64,000 bases of DNA from Geobacteraceae bacterium (GTDB taxonomy: Bacteria > Desulfobacterota > Desulfuromonadia > Geobacterales > DSM-12255): contig JACABD010000004.1 in assembly GCA_013377075.1 (NCBI GenBank), forward strand, positions 1-64,000, in the 5' to 3' direction. Every line of letters begins with the position of its first letter. The first letter of the stretch is position 1. The notes beneath the pieces were generated by a model, which saw only the letters and a program-made list of their open reading frames with translations, made no database searches and was not told the origin of the DNA. The position numbers and the translations under genes were made by a program. Shown here in pieces: positions 1 through 7,821 of this stretch.

Positions 1-155
1 AGGATCATCGGCAGCACCTCTTCAATCCGCTCATGGGTGGTAAAGCGGCGTGAACAGGACTCGCACTCGCGACGGCGGCGGATTGCCGAGCTATCCTTGT
101 CCGGCCTGGAATCGATTACTTTTGTATCGGCAAATGAACAGAACGGGCACTTCAT
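1..155 (-). CDS. nrdR: Transcriptional repressor NrdR, N-terminal part (cut by window edge)
   Basis: Only the first 51 codons are in the window; the gene runs off at base 1. The visible protein begins MKCPFC, with a second CESC pair about 28 residues later and the sequence [18 protein letters not shown], which is the zinc-ribbon signature of NrdR. NrdR is an ATP-cone repressor that senses ATP/dATP and controls ribonucleotide reductase genes. Its ATG overlaps the stop of the upstream dCMP deaminase gene by four bases (ATGA), so the two are probably translated as a coupled pair; both concern deoxynucleotide supply. The ATP-cone domain lies outside the window and was not seen. Confidence 0.93.
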   Translation of the reverse strand, partial: MKCPFCSFADTKVIDSRPDKDSSAIRRRRECESCSRRFTTHERIEEVLPMI

Positions 156-622
156 ACAGCAGCCTCCGCACTGGTTGCGCTTGTAAAGAGATCAACCTCA
201 ATACCGGTTTCGGCAATCATCTCCGCTGCCAGCCCATCGGGATAGCCATGTTCGTAGACAACCCGCTTGATACCTGCGTTGATGATCATCTTCGAGCAGA
301 TGATGCAGGGCATATTGGTGCAGTAAAGGGTTGCTCCATCGATATTCGTGCCATGCTTGGCAGCCTGGATGATGGCATTCTGCTCGGCATGGAGGCCGCG
401 GCAGAGCTCATGGCGCTCGCCGGAGGGGATCCCCATCTTCTCCCGCAGACAGCCGACATCAAGACAGTGGGCAACCCCTGAAGGAGAGCCGTTATAGCCG
501 GTCGCCAGGACATTTTTATCTTTCACCAGCACAGCACCCACCTGCCTGCGAAGGCAGGTGGAACGGCGCGCCACAAGATGGGTAATCTCCATGAAATATT
601 CGTCCCAGGTCGGTCTGGACAT
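152..622 (-). CDS. Deoxycytidylate (dCMP) deaminase
   Basis: 156-residue cytidine/deoxycytidylate deaminase-family zinc enzyme, expected to convert dCMP to dUMP for dTTP synthesis. The zinc site is complete: HAE at residues 78-80 (His78 ligand, Glu80 proton shuttle) and PCIIC with Cys106 and Cys109. The N-terminal RPTWDEYFM and the extra Cys/His-rich stretch around residues 53-74 are typical of the ComEB/dCMP-deaminase group rather than of cytidine deaminase or tRNA deaminase. The length is normal for the family. The start is ATG at 622; the upstream sequence AAGGAGTCC gives a reasonable ribosome binding site. It overlaps nrdR by four bases. Function is assigned from motifs and context; substrate preference (dCMP) is inference. 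Confidence 0.9.
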   Translation of the reverse strand: MSRPTWDEYFMEITHLVARRSTCLRRQVGAVLVKDKNVLATGYNGSPSGVAHCLDVGCLREKMGIPSGERHELCRGLHAEQNAIIQAAKHGTNIDGATLYCTNMPCIICSKMIINAGIKRVVYEHGYPDGLAAEMIAETGIEVDLFTSATSAEAAV

Positions 623-641
623 AAAAGGACTCCTTAAAAGG

Positions 642-714
642 CAGGCTGAAGGTTGAAGGCTAAAGGTTTAAAAGCTGTCAGGCTAAAAGCCTTCAGTCTT
701 CAGCCTTCAGCCTG
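642..714. repeat. Imperfect inverted repeat built from GGCTGAA-like heptads
   Basis: Two 25-base arms (642-666 and 690-714) are inverted copies matching at 22 of 25 positions, separated by 23 bases. Each arm is itself made of about three and a half variants of a seven-base unit (GGCTGAA / GGTTGAA / GGCTAAA). The element fills the space between the dCMP deaminase start and the divergent HD-domain gene. A related heptad run sits at 11569-11602. It could fold as a hairpin in either transcript. The dispersed heptad composition looks more like a small repeat family than a gene-specific terminator. Confidence 0.75.
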
Positions 715-770
715 AAAAATGAAGATAGCCGATAACCCTGCCATGGTCAAGAATTCAGGCAGCTCTTGAC

Positions 771-1343
771 ATGACGGGTGAAGAGATGGATACTTGCAGA
801 ATGAATCCTGAAGCGCTTCTTTCAGAACATTTCTCGTCACTGGCTCTGCCGATTATCCTCGAACACAGCCGCTTTGTGGCTAACAAGGCTTTGCAGATTG
901 CCAGGAACGCCCCTTCTGCCGGATCACTGGATCTTGTTTTCATCGAAGAGGCTGCTCTGCTCCACGATATCGGCGTATCTCTCACCGATGCCCCGTCACT
1001 GGACTGCCACGGCCTTGAGCCTTATATCTGTCACGGTGTTCTTGGCAGAGCTCTTCTTGAAAAAGCCGGGCTGCCAAGGCACGCTCTTGTCTGCGAACGC
1101 CATATCGGCGTAGGCCTGACAGTGGAGGACATAATCAGCCAGAATCTGCCGCTGCCACACCGCGACATGCTGCCGCTCGCCCCTGAAGAGAAAATCATTG
1201 CCCTTGCGGATCTCTTCTACTCCAAGAAAAAGCGGAGCCTTTCGACTGAAAAAACTGTCGAGCAGATAAGAGATGATCTGGCAAAATTCTCGGAAAATAA
1301 AGTCAGGATATTTAACGACTGGCTGAATGAGTTTGCAGTTTAA
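771..1343 (+). CDS. HD-domain phosphohydrolase
   Basis: 190-residue protein with a single HD metal-dependent phosphohydrolase domain: His32 in the first helix, the HD pair at residues 65-66 within ALLHDIGV, further histidines in CERHIG, and a late aspartate in ALADLFYS. This is the arrangement of small HDIG proteins related to YfbR/YqeK-type hydrolases acting on nucleotides or similar phosphoesters; the true substrate cannot be read from sequence. The start is uncertain: ATG codons at 771, 786 and 801 are all in frame and none has a convincing Shine-Dalgarno sequence, so the protein may be 5 or 10 residues shorter. Monocistronic; it faces away from the dCMP deaminase. Confidence 0.8.
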   Translation: MTGEEMDTCRMNPEALLSEHFSSLALPIILEHSRFVANKALQIARNAPSAGSLDLVFIEEAALLHDIGVSLTDAPSLDCHGLEPYICHGVLGRALLEKAGLPRHALVCERHIGVGLTVEDIISQNLPLPHRDMLPLAPEEKIIALADLFYSKKKRSLSTEKTVEQIRDDLAKFSENKVRIFNDWLNEFAV

Positions 1344-1388
1344 AAACATTCTGGTACAATTTACCAAATTTAAACAAGGAGGCTGGAA

Positions 1389-1802
1389 ATGAAAACACCA
1401 TTAATCGCACTATTCATATTTATTGCAGCTACACTTACCGCATGCGGCGGTAGCAGCTTCGAGTGGTTCCCGAAGGTTCAGGACACTACACCACCGACAG
1501 TGACAGCAACTATAGGAAGTACAATCTTTACCAACAGTACTACGTATCACAAGACCATACCGCCATCAGTCTCTGTAACCTTGAACGGAACTGATATTGG
1601 TTCTGCACCGGTAACAATCTACTACACAACGAATAATGCCGATCCGACCACCTCTTCAGCCTCTTTCACCACCAGTGGTAGCGTTTCAATTGACAAGAAC
1701 ACTTTACTTACTGATCTCACATCTCCGTGGGTTCTAAAGTTTTTAGGCTATGATACTGTAAGCAACAAATCCTCGATAATTACGATAATGTTTAAGCCAT
1801 GA
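1389..1802 (+). CDS. Small lipoprotein with chitobiase C-terminal-like domain
   Basis: 137 residues. The N-terminus is a lipoprotein signal peptide with Cys19 in the lipobox LTACG, followed by a serine-rich linker. The remainder resembles the beta-sandwich seen at the C-terminus of chitobiases and in many delta-proteobacterial surface proteins: a YYTTN..DPTTSS motif, then a late FLGYDTVSNKS strand. A strong ribosome binding site (AAGGAGG, seven bases before ATG) supports the start. It probably sits in the outer membrane as a structural or carbohydrate-contacting module; no catalytic residues are visible. It converges on the acyl-activating fusion gene with only 20 bases between stops. Confidence 0.75.
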   Translation: MKTPLIALFIFIAATLTACGGSSFEWFPKVQDTTPPTVTATIGSTIFTNSTTYHKTIPPSVSVTLNGTDIGSAPVTIYYTTNNADPTTSSASFTTSGSVSIDKNTLLTDLTSPWVLKFLGYDTVSNKSSIITIMFKP

Positions 1803-1822
1803 TATCTTGAAAGCATTATAGT

Positions 1823-4315
1823 TTAACCGCTTATCAGCTTCCTCACCGCATCTTCAGAACCCCGGACGATTTCGTCCGGGGTTTTTCCTTTAAAATCGAT
1901 TGGATCACCGAAAACCACCCGCACATTACCTGGCACAGGCCAGTTGGCCCCCCTTGGCAGGATCTTCTCCAGGCCGATGATTGCCACCGGCACAACCGGT
2001 ATGCCAAGCTCCTGCACCATGACGCCAAGCCCTTTCTGAAACGGCAAAAGGCCGCTATGTTCCGTCCTCTCCCCTTCCGGGAAGATAAGCAGCGAATTCC
2101 CCCTGTCAACGAGCCTCCCCATATGCTGCATGGTTGCCCGAAAACCGGACGACTGGGGGAGCGGGAATACCCCCATCAGTACGGAACAGTATTGAAAAGC
2201 GACCGTCTTCCAGAGACGCCCCAAAAGTGTGCTGAAATTGACGAAGAAAAACTCTGCCCAGGCGGCAGTTGCGGTTCTGTAGCGGAGTTGTGACGGGATT
2301 GCGCCCATGACCGTCGGCTGATCAAGATAGCTGACATGGTTTGAGATGAACATCACCGGGGTCCCCAAAGCGATTATCCTGTCGGCAGATTCAGGCTTCA
2401 GATTGACATAGATTGCAAAGAGCGGCCTGTGAACAACAGTGTCAACCAGACGGCGAAGCCACTGCACACAGGGGGTGGCGGTCCAGAGCCTTAAGCCCCT
2501 TGGTTTTGGCGACTTTTCCCGTTTGATAATTATGCTGCGCAGATCACAAACCCGTGCCTGGGGACCTATTGCCCCATCATCCAGATCGGTGCGAAACTCC
2601 TGTTCAATGGCATTTGCCAGCTCCAGCCTGGCAATGGAGGTCAGCCCCAGATCAGCCACCAGAAACGACTCCTCCCTGACATCGGACGGCGGACAGCCAA
2701 GAACACGGGCAATCATGCCGCAGAGCTTGTCTGTAACACCTGTAGCGCCACCTGACGGGGCCGCAACCGGCTCAAGCAGCCTCTTTTTGACAATAAACTT
2801 CTGCACTTTCAGGGTGGTTGTCTTTGGCAGTTCAGGATCGGGCCAGATGGAAAATCCGGTGATCCGATGCAGTTCATCCAGGGACTGGTTCACCTCGGCA
2901 ATTATCTCCTCGCAGCGCCTGCCAAAGCCGTCAGGAACGATTACGGCATGAACCTCCTCCCCAGCTCCCCTGTCAAGGCCGATTACACAGGCATCTATCA
3001 GACCGGCTGTTTTCTGGAGGATTGGCTCAAGCTCGTCCGGATAGACATTTATACCGGCACCGGTGACGATTACCTCCTTCGCCCTTCCCTTGATAACCAG
3101 AGCGCCTTCAGCATTATAAACGCCAAGATCTCCAGTCCTGAACCAGCCGTCAGCCGTGAAAGCGTCTCTGGTCGCAGCATCGTTATTGAAATAACCTTTA
3201 AAAACATTATCCCCCCTGGCCTGCACCTCTCCATCCAGAATGCGGATCTCAACCCCCGGCAGCGCCCAGCCGACGGCCCCGCAGGCCTGCTTTTTCATAC
3301 TGTTTGCAACCAGCACCGGAGAGGTTTCGCTGAGCCCGTACCCCTCCAACACCCTGAAACCGAAACTGCTCCAGAAACGGAAGGTATCCGGAGAGAGGGG
3401 CGCACCGCCGGAGACGAACATCCGGAAATTGGAGCCGAATTTCCTCTGGATCGGCAAGAAGAGCTTCTGTCTTGCCTCCAGGGAAAATCCTTGGGCAAAA
3501 GAGCCAAATCTGCAAAAAAGAGAGAGCAGCCCCTTTGCCTCAAGCTCCCGCTCTATGGAGCTTTTCAGGAGCTGCAAAAGCCGCGGCACTGCGATCATGG
3601 CGAAAACATCCTCTTCGGAAAAAGCCTCCATGATCGCCGATGGTTTAAGCGTGCGCAGATAGATTATGGTGCTGCCGAGAGAGAGTGGCACCAGAAAACC
3701 GGCAGTCTGCTCAAACATGTGTGACAAGGGGAGCAGCGAAAGAAAGCAAAAGTTCAAGTCGACCTCGGGGATATGGGCGCAGAGCTGTTTGACATTGGCA
3801 GTCAGATTTCTGTGGGAAAGGGCAACACCCTTGGGCGCACCAGTTGTCCCGGAGGTATAGACAAGCTCGCAGAGATCATCGTCTGCGCTTTTGAAAAGCT
3901 CCAAAACCGGATCACACCCCTTCAGATGCAGTTCCAGATCTTCCATTATAACGGTGCTTATCCCTTTAAGTGGCTCACCTTTAAGTCTACTCTGCACTGC
4001 AAAACGTGCCCCGGAGAGATCGGTAATGCTCTGGGCACGCTCAGCCCCGGACATGAAATCGACTGGTACAGCAACAGCCCCCCGGGCAACAATCCCCCAA
4101 AAGGCAAACGCCCAGCATGGGTGGTTCGGGCCCCAAATGATCACCCGGTCTCCCGGGTTCACCCCTTGCGCAGCCAGAAAAGACGCCATTTTGCAGGCGT
4201 TTAGCCAAAGGTCGTCATAGCTGTAACTGAATCGCCTTATGCCACTGCGATAGACAATTGCGCAGCGGTTGCCATGCTTGCAAAAACCTTGAAGAATCTG
4301 CGGGAGTAGATTCAT
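1823..4315 (-). CDS. Fused acyl-AMP ligase / acyl carrier domain / 1-acylglycerol-phosphate acyltransferase
   Basis: 830-residue fusion of three domains. Residues about 1-515 are an AMP-forming acyl-CoA/acyl-ACP synthetase: P-loop YTSGTTGAPKG at 153-163, GYGLSET at 325-331, GWFRTGDLG near 390-398, and the hinge/lysine region ending KTTTLKVQK. Residues about 525-600 are a phosphopantetheine-binding carrier domain with the attachment serine in DLGLTS (Ser560). Residues about 640-830 are a PlsC-type acyltransferase with NHVSYLD (659-665; H and D catalytic) and FPEGER (745-750). The order suggests that a fatty acid is activated, loaded on the internal carrier and passed to a lysophospholipid or glycerol-phosphate acceptor, much as Aas recycles lysophospholipids. 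The carrier in the middle distinguishes it from Aas, where the acyltransferase comes first. Start ATG at 4315; no strong ribosome binding site. Confidence 0.88.
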   Translation of the reverse strand: MNLLPQILQGFCKHGNRCAIVYRSGIRRFSYSYDDLWLNACKMASFLAAQGVNPGDRVIIWGPNHPCWAFAFWGIVARGAVAVPVDFMSGAERAQSITDLSGARFAVQSRLKGEPLKGISTVIMEDLELHLKGCDPVLELFKSADDDLCELVYTSGTTGAPKGVALSHRNLTANVKQLCAHIPEVDLNFCFLSLLPLSHMFEQTAGFLVPLSLGSTIIYLRTLKPSAIMEAFSEEDVFAMIAVPRLLQLLKSSIERELEAKGLLSLFCRFGSFAQGFSLEARQKLFLPIQRKFGSNFRMFVSGGAPLSPDTFRFWSSFGFRVLEGYGLSETSPVLVANSMKKQACGAVGWALPGVEIRILDGEVQARGDNVFKGYFNNDAATRDAFTADGWFRTGDLGVYNAEGALVIKGRAKEVIVTGAGINVYPDELEPILQKTAGLIDACVIGLDRGAGEEVHAVIVPDGFGRRCEEIIAEVNQSLDELHRITGFSIWPDPELPKTTTLKVQKFIVKKRLLEPVAAPSGGATGVTDKLCGMIARVLGCPPSDVREESFLVADLGLTSIARLELANAIEQEFRTDLDDGAIGPQARVCDLRSIIIKREKSPKPRGLRLWTATPCVQWLRRLVDTVVHRPLFAIYVNLKPESADRIIALGTPVMFISNHVSYLDQPTVMGAIPSQLRYRTATAAWAEFFFVNFSTLLGRLWKTVAFQYCSVLMGVFPLPQSSGFRATMQHMGRLVDRGNSLLIFPEGERTEHSGLLPFQKGLGVMVQELGIPVVPVAIIGLEKILPRGANWPVPGNVRVVFGDPIDFKGKTPDEIVRGSEDAVRKLISG

Positions 4316-4414
4316 TTAAAAACTCGCTAACATATTGTAAATAACCATTTGATACAGTATAAATGTAAATCCTGAAGTAACAATCTCTTACCAGTTTTTG
4401 TACAAGGAACTCTT

Positions 4415-5569
4415 ATGCGGATGAAAGTCGGAAGTATGCTGGTCCAGGAGAGGATCATTACGGAGGCGGAGCTTGAGGAGGCTCTTCGCAATCAGGTCAT
4501 CTTTGGCGGCAAGATCGGCACAAATCTGGTCGAACTGGGTTACATAACCGCAGAGCGCCTCTGTGAAGCCCTCTCCAGACATAATGGTTTCCCCCAGGTC
4601 AACATCTCACATCTCCATTCAGTCCCACCCGATGTAATTGCCCTGATCACCTCAGAAACCGCAAAGAAATATATGGCCATCCCTGTCAGCCTGGAAAAGA
4701 AACGGCTTACGGTTGCCATGGCTGACCCGAACAACCTGGATGCCATAGACAAACTATCATTCATGACCGGGATGTACATAAACCCTGTGGTGATTCCGGA
4801 ACTGCTGCTTTTCATGGCCCTTGAGCGCTACTACAAGATAAGACGCGAAACCCGCTACATCCCTATTGCACAGGATATGAAAAGATTTCCTAGGCAGCTT
4901 GACTCAAGCGGCGAAACAAACGAAATCAAGCCGCCCAAAGCGGTGGAGAAAATAATTGAAGTAAAAGTTGAAGAGGCAGAGGAAGAGTTTATCGAGATTC
5001 CTGAATTTGACGGTTTTGACAAGGTTGAGATACCTGATGCGCCTGAGCCGGTGAAGACGATTGCCCCCCGGGATGAGGCTGCCAACGCCTACAACATGAC
5101 CGACCTCTGTAGCGCGCTGGCAGGTGCAACAGCGAGGGAACAGATCGGTGAAGCGCTGATGGAGTACCTGCGGTCAAGACACTTCCGTAGCGCACTTTTC
5201 CTGCCCAAAGAGCCTGTTCTGACAGGATGGCTGGCAACAGATGAGAAAGGTTATCTGGAAAACTTCTCCGAAGTGAGGGTGGACATGCAGCAGCCGTCAT
5301 CCTTTCTTCAGGTGATCGAGTCAAAAAGCTTCTGCATGGGGCAACTCTTAAGCCCGACAGATTTCAAAATTGCTTCAGTGGTGGGAGCCCATGACAATCC
5401 GGCAATCCTCCTGCCGATAATTCTCATGAACCGTGTCGTGGCAATCCTCTGCGTGATAGACACCCTGGAAAAGCTGACCCGCTCCCTGAACGAACTCCAG
5501 AAGATCGCAGTCAAAAGCGCCATGGCTTTTGAGATTCTTATTATGCGGAACAAGATTCAGATGGTATGA
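4415..5569 (+). CDS. GspE/PilB N-terminal (MshEN-like) domain protein with GAF-like C-terminal domain
   Basis: 384 residues without an ATPase core. Residues 1 to about 145 match the tandem MshEN/T2SSE-N fold found at the N-terminus of type II secretion and type IV pilus ATPases, a fold that binds cyclic-di-GMP in some members: KVGSMLVQERIITEAELEEAL and KIGTNLVELGYITAERL are its two helical motifs, though the first lacks the usual RLG start. An acidic linker (about 150-215) follows, then a predicted GAF-like domain ending LIMRNKIQMV. It may be a regulator or adaptor of pilus/secretion machinery; c-di-GMP binding is only a family-based possibility. Ribosome binding site AAGGAAC before ATG 4415. 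The last ten residues recur in a separate small ORF at 10598-10759. Confidence 0.72.
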   Translation: MRMKVGSMLVQERIITEAELEEALRNQVIFGGKIGTNLVELGYITAERLCEALSRHNGFPQVNISHLHSVPPDVIALITSETAKKYMAIPVSLEKKRLTVAMADPNNLDAIDKLSFMTGMYINPVVIPELLLFMALERYYKIRRETRYIPIAQDMKRFPRQLDSSGETNEIKPPKAVEKIIEVKVEEAEEEFIEIPEFDGFDKVEIPDAPEPVKTIAPRDEAANAYNMTDLCSALAGATAREQIGEALMEYLRSRHFRSALFLPKEPVLTGWLATDEKGYLENFSEVRVDMQQPSSFLQVIESKSFCMGQLLSPTDFKIASVVGAHDNPAILLPIILMNRVVAILCVIDTLEKLTRSLNELQKIAVKSAMAFEILIMRNKIQMV

Positions 5570-5742
5570 TCACCACCGGACAGACTAAAAGAAGGGCGAA
5601 CCGATCGGCTACCCCTTAGACAATAAAAAATTATCAACGATTTAAGCCACCACATTTATGGTATAGCCGATACTTGTTTTTTTAATTGAAACAAGATATA
5701 GATTAAAAATGAGGTATCCATCTAACGAACAAATGAATTCAA

Positions 5743-6072
5743 ATGATAGATAACCACTCGCATCAAAAACATTTTTACTTTCTGGCCACCTTCATTGTCG
5801 CTTTCTGCCTGCTTGTGGCCGGAATGCGAGTGCCAGACCTGTCACGTCCTCATCGGCCCAAGCCGAGTCAGAGGGCCGTCATCGAGAGTCAAGTCAAGAC
5901 CTCTCAGCATATAGTCGATAATTCCATAGATTTTTTTGCCCTCCCAGTAAAACCTCCTCAGATCCAGACAGCGTTTATCTACCAAACTGAGCTTATCTTT
6001 ACGTTCTCCACTTCTGCAGTTCCAACCCTTTTCCCTAACTCATCTCGCGCTCCTCCTGCATTTCTGTCCTGA
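5743..6072 (+). CDS. Hypothetical small protein with one N-terminal membrane segment
   Basis: 109 residues, no recognised family. A hydrophobic stretch at about residues 10-27 can act as a signal anchor or uncleaved signal, followed by a basic proline-rich segment and an aromatic/serine-rich tail ending SSRAPPAFLS. The RAPP-type ending and overall layout recall the short leader-like hypothetical proteins often found ahead of heavy-metal efflux genes, but no efflux gene follows here. A protein of similar build ends SRASPQ at 14907. No good ribosome binding site precedes the ATG, so expression is uncertain. Confidence 0.45.
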   Translation: MIDNHSHQKHFYFLATFIVAFCLLVAGMRVPDLSRPHRPKPSQRAVIESQVKTSQHIVDNSIDFFALPVKPPQIQTAFIYQTELIFTFSTSAVPTLFPNSSRAPPAFLS

Positions 6073-6186
6073 TAAAAGCTGTATTTAAAAGTTAACCCCC
6101 TGTCCCTCAGTGCCAGTGCACTTGCGCTTGCATACATGGTTTGGGGAGCGCTCTATTTATTTATCAACTACATAGGAGAGAACACC

Positions 6187-6795
6187 ATGAAAAGATCTAT
6201 AAATCGGCTTATGCCGATCTTATTTGCGGGATTGTTTTTATATTCAGGTTGCGCTAAACAAGGCGTCGTCAAGAGTGACCCACCAATAGCCCCTGTAGCG
6301 GCGAAACCTGCTGAAACCATAACTGCCAAGCAGACTCAAACTTCTGTAAAGTCACCAGATAAAACAATTGCCACCTCAAATACGAAATCAGCATCTCCAG
6401 TCAATAAGGACCCTATTAAATCAGATAAAACCAGCACTGCTGCATTAACTGCTGATCTACAGAAAAAACTGGAAAAAATATTTTTCGATTTTGACTCCTT
6501 CTCATTGAGCGATAGCGCACGACAAGCTCTAACCAGAAATTTTGCTGTTTTAAAACAAGTTCCAGAGGCTCAAATCCGAATAGAGGGTAATTGTGATGAA
6601 CTCGGCTCAGACGAATACAACCTGGCCCTTGGCGAGCGACGGGCACAAGCGGCAGCCAGCTACCTGACAACTCTGGGTATTTCCGGCAAACGGCTCTCTA
6701 CAATCAGTTACGGCAAGGAAAAGCCTGCTGATCCAGGCCACGATGAAAACGCCCGGGCAAAGAACCGACGGGATGACTTTGTCATAACAAACTAG
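6187..6795 (+). CDS. Pal/OmpA-family peptidoglycan-associated lipoprotein
   Basis: 202 residues from the ATG at 6187, chosen because AGGAGA lies just upstream and the protein then begins with a clean lipoprotein signal (lipobox LYSGC, Cys22); an in-frame start at 6136 would add 17 unlikely residues. Residues about 25-95 are a Lys/Thr/Ser/Pro-rich linker. The C-terminal 110 residues are an OmpA-like domain: FFDFDSFSL, then IEGNCDELGSDEYNLALGERRA with the conserved Asp and Arg that hold diaminopimelate, ending in NRRDDFVITN. It should tether the outer membrane to peptidoglycan, as Pal does in the Tol-Pal system. No tol genes are nearby, so it may be a paralogue. A long hairpin follows the stop. 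Confidence 0.88.
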   Translation: MKRSINRLMPILFAGLFLYSGCAKQGVVKSDPPIAPVAAKPAETITAKQTQTSVKSPDKTIATSNTKSASPVNKDPIKSDKTSTAALTADLQKKLEKIFFDFDSFSLSDSARQALTRNFAVLKQVPEAQIRIEGNCDELGSDEYNLALGERRAQAAASYLTTLGISGKRLSTISYGKEKPADPGHDENARAKNRRDDFVITN

Positions 6796-6804
6796 TGATT
6801 TTGT

Positions 6805-6836
6805 GCAGACGGAGCCGAGTTATCGGCTCCGTCTGC
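6805..6836. terminator. Strong 14-bp hairpin after the Pal-like gene
   Basis: Bases 6805-6818 and 6823-6836 are a perfect 14-base inverted repeat with a four-base loop (GTTA). There is no run of T on either side, so it is not a textbook intrinsic terminator. It may protect the 3' end of the mRNA or act as a weak terminator between the Pal-like gene and the next gene 75 bases downstream. Confidence 0.6.
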
Positions 6837-6910
6837 AAAGAAACCAACTCCAAAAACAGCCCCTGCTTGCACTTGAGTGGGGGACGGGCACCAAGTAATG
6901 GAGGACGATT

Positions 6911-7672
6911 GTGACAGATTCGCATCTATTTTCATCAACAGGTATGAGCGCACTTGCCAGATATGTAAGAACTGACACGCTGTTCGCCTTTAACCTTGAA
7001 AGCATTCTGGCACAGAATATTGCCGAGTATTCTTTAGTCTATATAACTAATCCGGTAAAAGCATCCTTGCAGAGGCTGATGGACGTCGCAAATGTAATGG
7101 TTTTTTCCTGGAGATCACACAACGATGCTCTGGACATTCTCGGATTTGAACCACATCTGCTCACCGGAAATTACGGTACGGCACCGCGTTCGCAGGGAAA
7201 TAGCCGGAACTGGGAAAATGTCAAACTCTGCCTCAAATGGCGAGAACAGATTTATGACATGATCGGGTATATCAAAGGGTTGGAAATTGAGTTTTTTGGT
7301 GAATCAATTTTACTCCGTTTTTGTAAAGCAGATAACCCTGAGCTAGCACTATCGCTTATTAATGCTGCAATTGAGAATCTTAACCCGCAGCCGCGTAAGA
7401 TTTACGGCAAGCTTTTTGTTCATCTGCTTCCAGGTAATACCATCACAAGAGGAGAAAACCTTTTGGCGTCGATGGAGCTTTTTGGTTCGAGGAAAGCAAT
7501 ATATTTTGGCGAAGACGAAGCGGATGAAGAAGTCTTTGGATTAATAGACGTCGATGTTTTCGGTATCCATATTGGCAAAGACGAAAATACGGAGGCGTCC
7601 AGATACATTCAAAGCCAGTCTGATCTTCCGGGACTCATCACTTCGATAGTCGGCATACTGGAAACAGACTGA
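6911..7672 (+). CDS. Trehalose-6-phosphate-phosphatase-like protein with degenerate active site
   Basis: 253 residues from a GTG start with GGAGGA ten bases upstream. The order of motifs follows the OtsB branch of HAD phosphatases: motif I region TLFAFNLESIL (residues 23-33), a VFSWRSHND stretch (64-72, equivalent to the SGR motif), LLTGNYG (84-89, equivalent to the GNHG motif), and a C-terminal YFGEDEADEEVF (198-209) followed by a T.A.RYI segment. In active enzymes motif I reads DFDGTL; here the nucleophile and acid/base aspartates are Asn28 and Glu30. The GDDxTDE motif is changed to GEDEADE and the conserved KG lysine is Arg180. It is therefore probably catalytically dead or altered in chemistry. 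It lies between a Pal-like lipoprotein and a TPR protein. Confidence 0.68.
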   Translation: MTDSHLFSSTGMSALARYVRTDTLFAFNLESILAQNIAEYSLVYITNPVKASLQRLMDVANVMVFSWRSHNDALDILGFEPHLLTGNYGTAPRSQGNSRNWENVKLCLKWREQIYDMIGYIKGLEIEFFGESILLRFCKADNPELALSLINAAIENLNPQPRKIYGKLFVHLLPGNTITRGENLLASMELFGSRKAIYFGEDEADEEVFGLIDVDVFGIHIGKDENTEASRYIQSQSDLPGLITSIVGILETD

Positions 7673-7821
7673 TATAGCAATCGGCTGAACGGCTCTGACA
7701 ACCTGTAGCCAAAAAGTGTAGAAACGATATTTTGCGGGTTCCTCAAATGCCTGCGAGTTCTTATTTTCCGCGTATTTGGCTGCATTGGACAAAATTTTAG
7801 TTCCGCTTTTATCGAGGAATT

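Noticed and set aside
2439-4220. Several long open frames opposite the acyl-ligase fusion
   Set aside because: They are mirror frames of a GC-rich real gene with clear domains; no domain pattern of their own.
6876-6893. GGGGACGGGCACC motif resembling repeats linked to REP-associated transposases
   Set aside because: Only one copy in the window and no such transposase gene nearby.
7009-7025. Sigma-54-like TGGCAC...TTGC sequence
   Set aside because: The spacing is one base too long and it lies inside a coding region.
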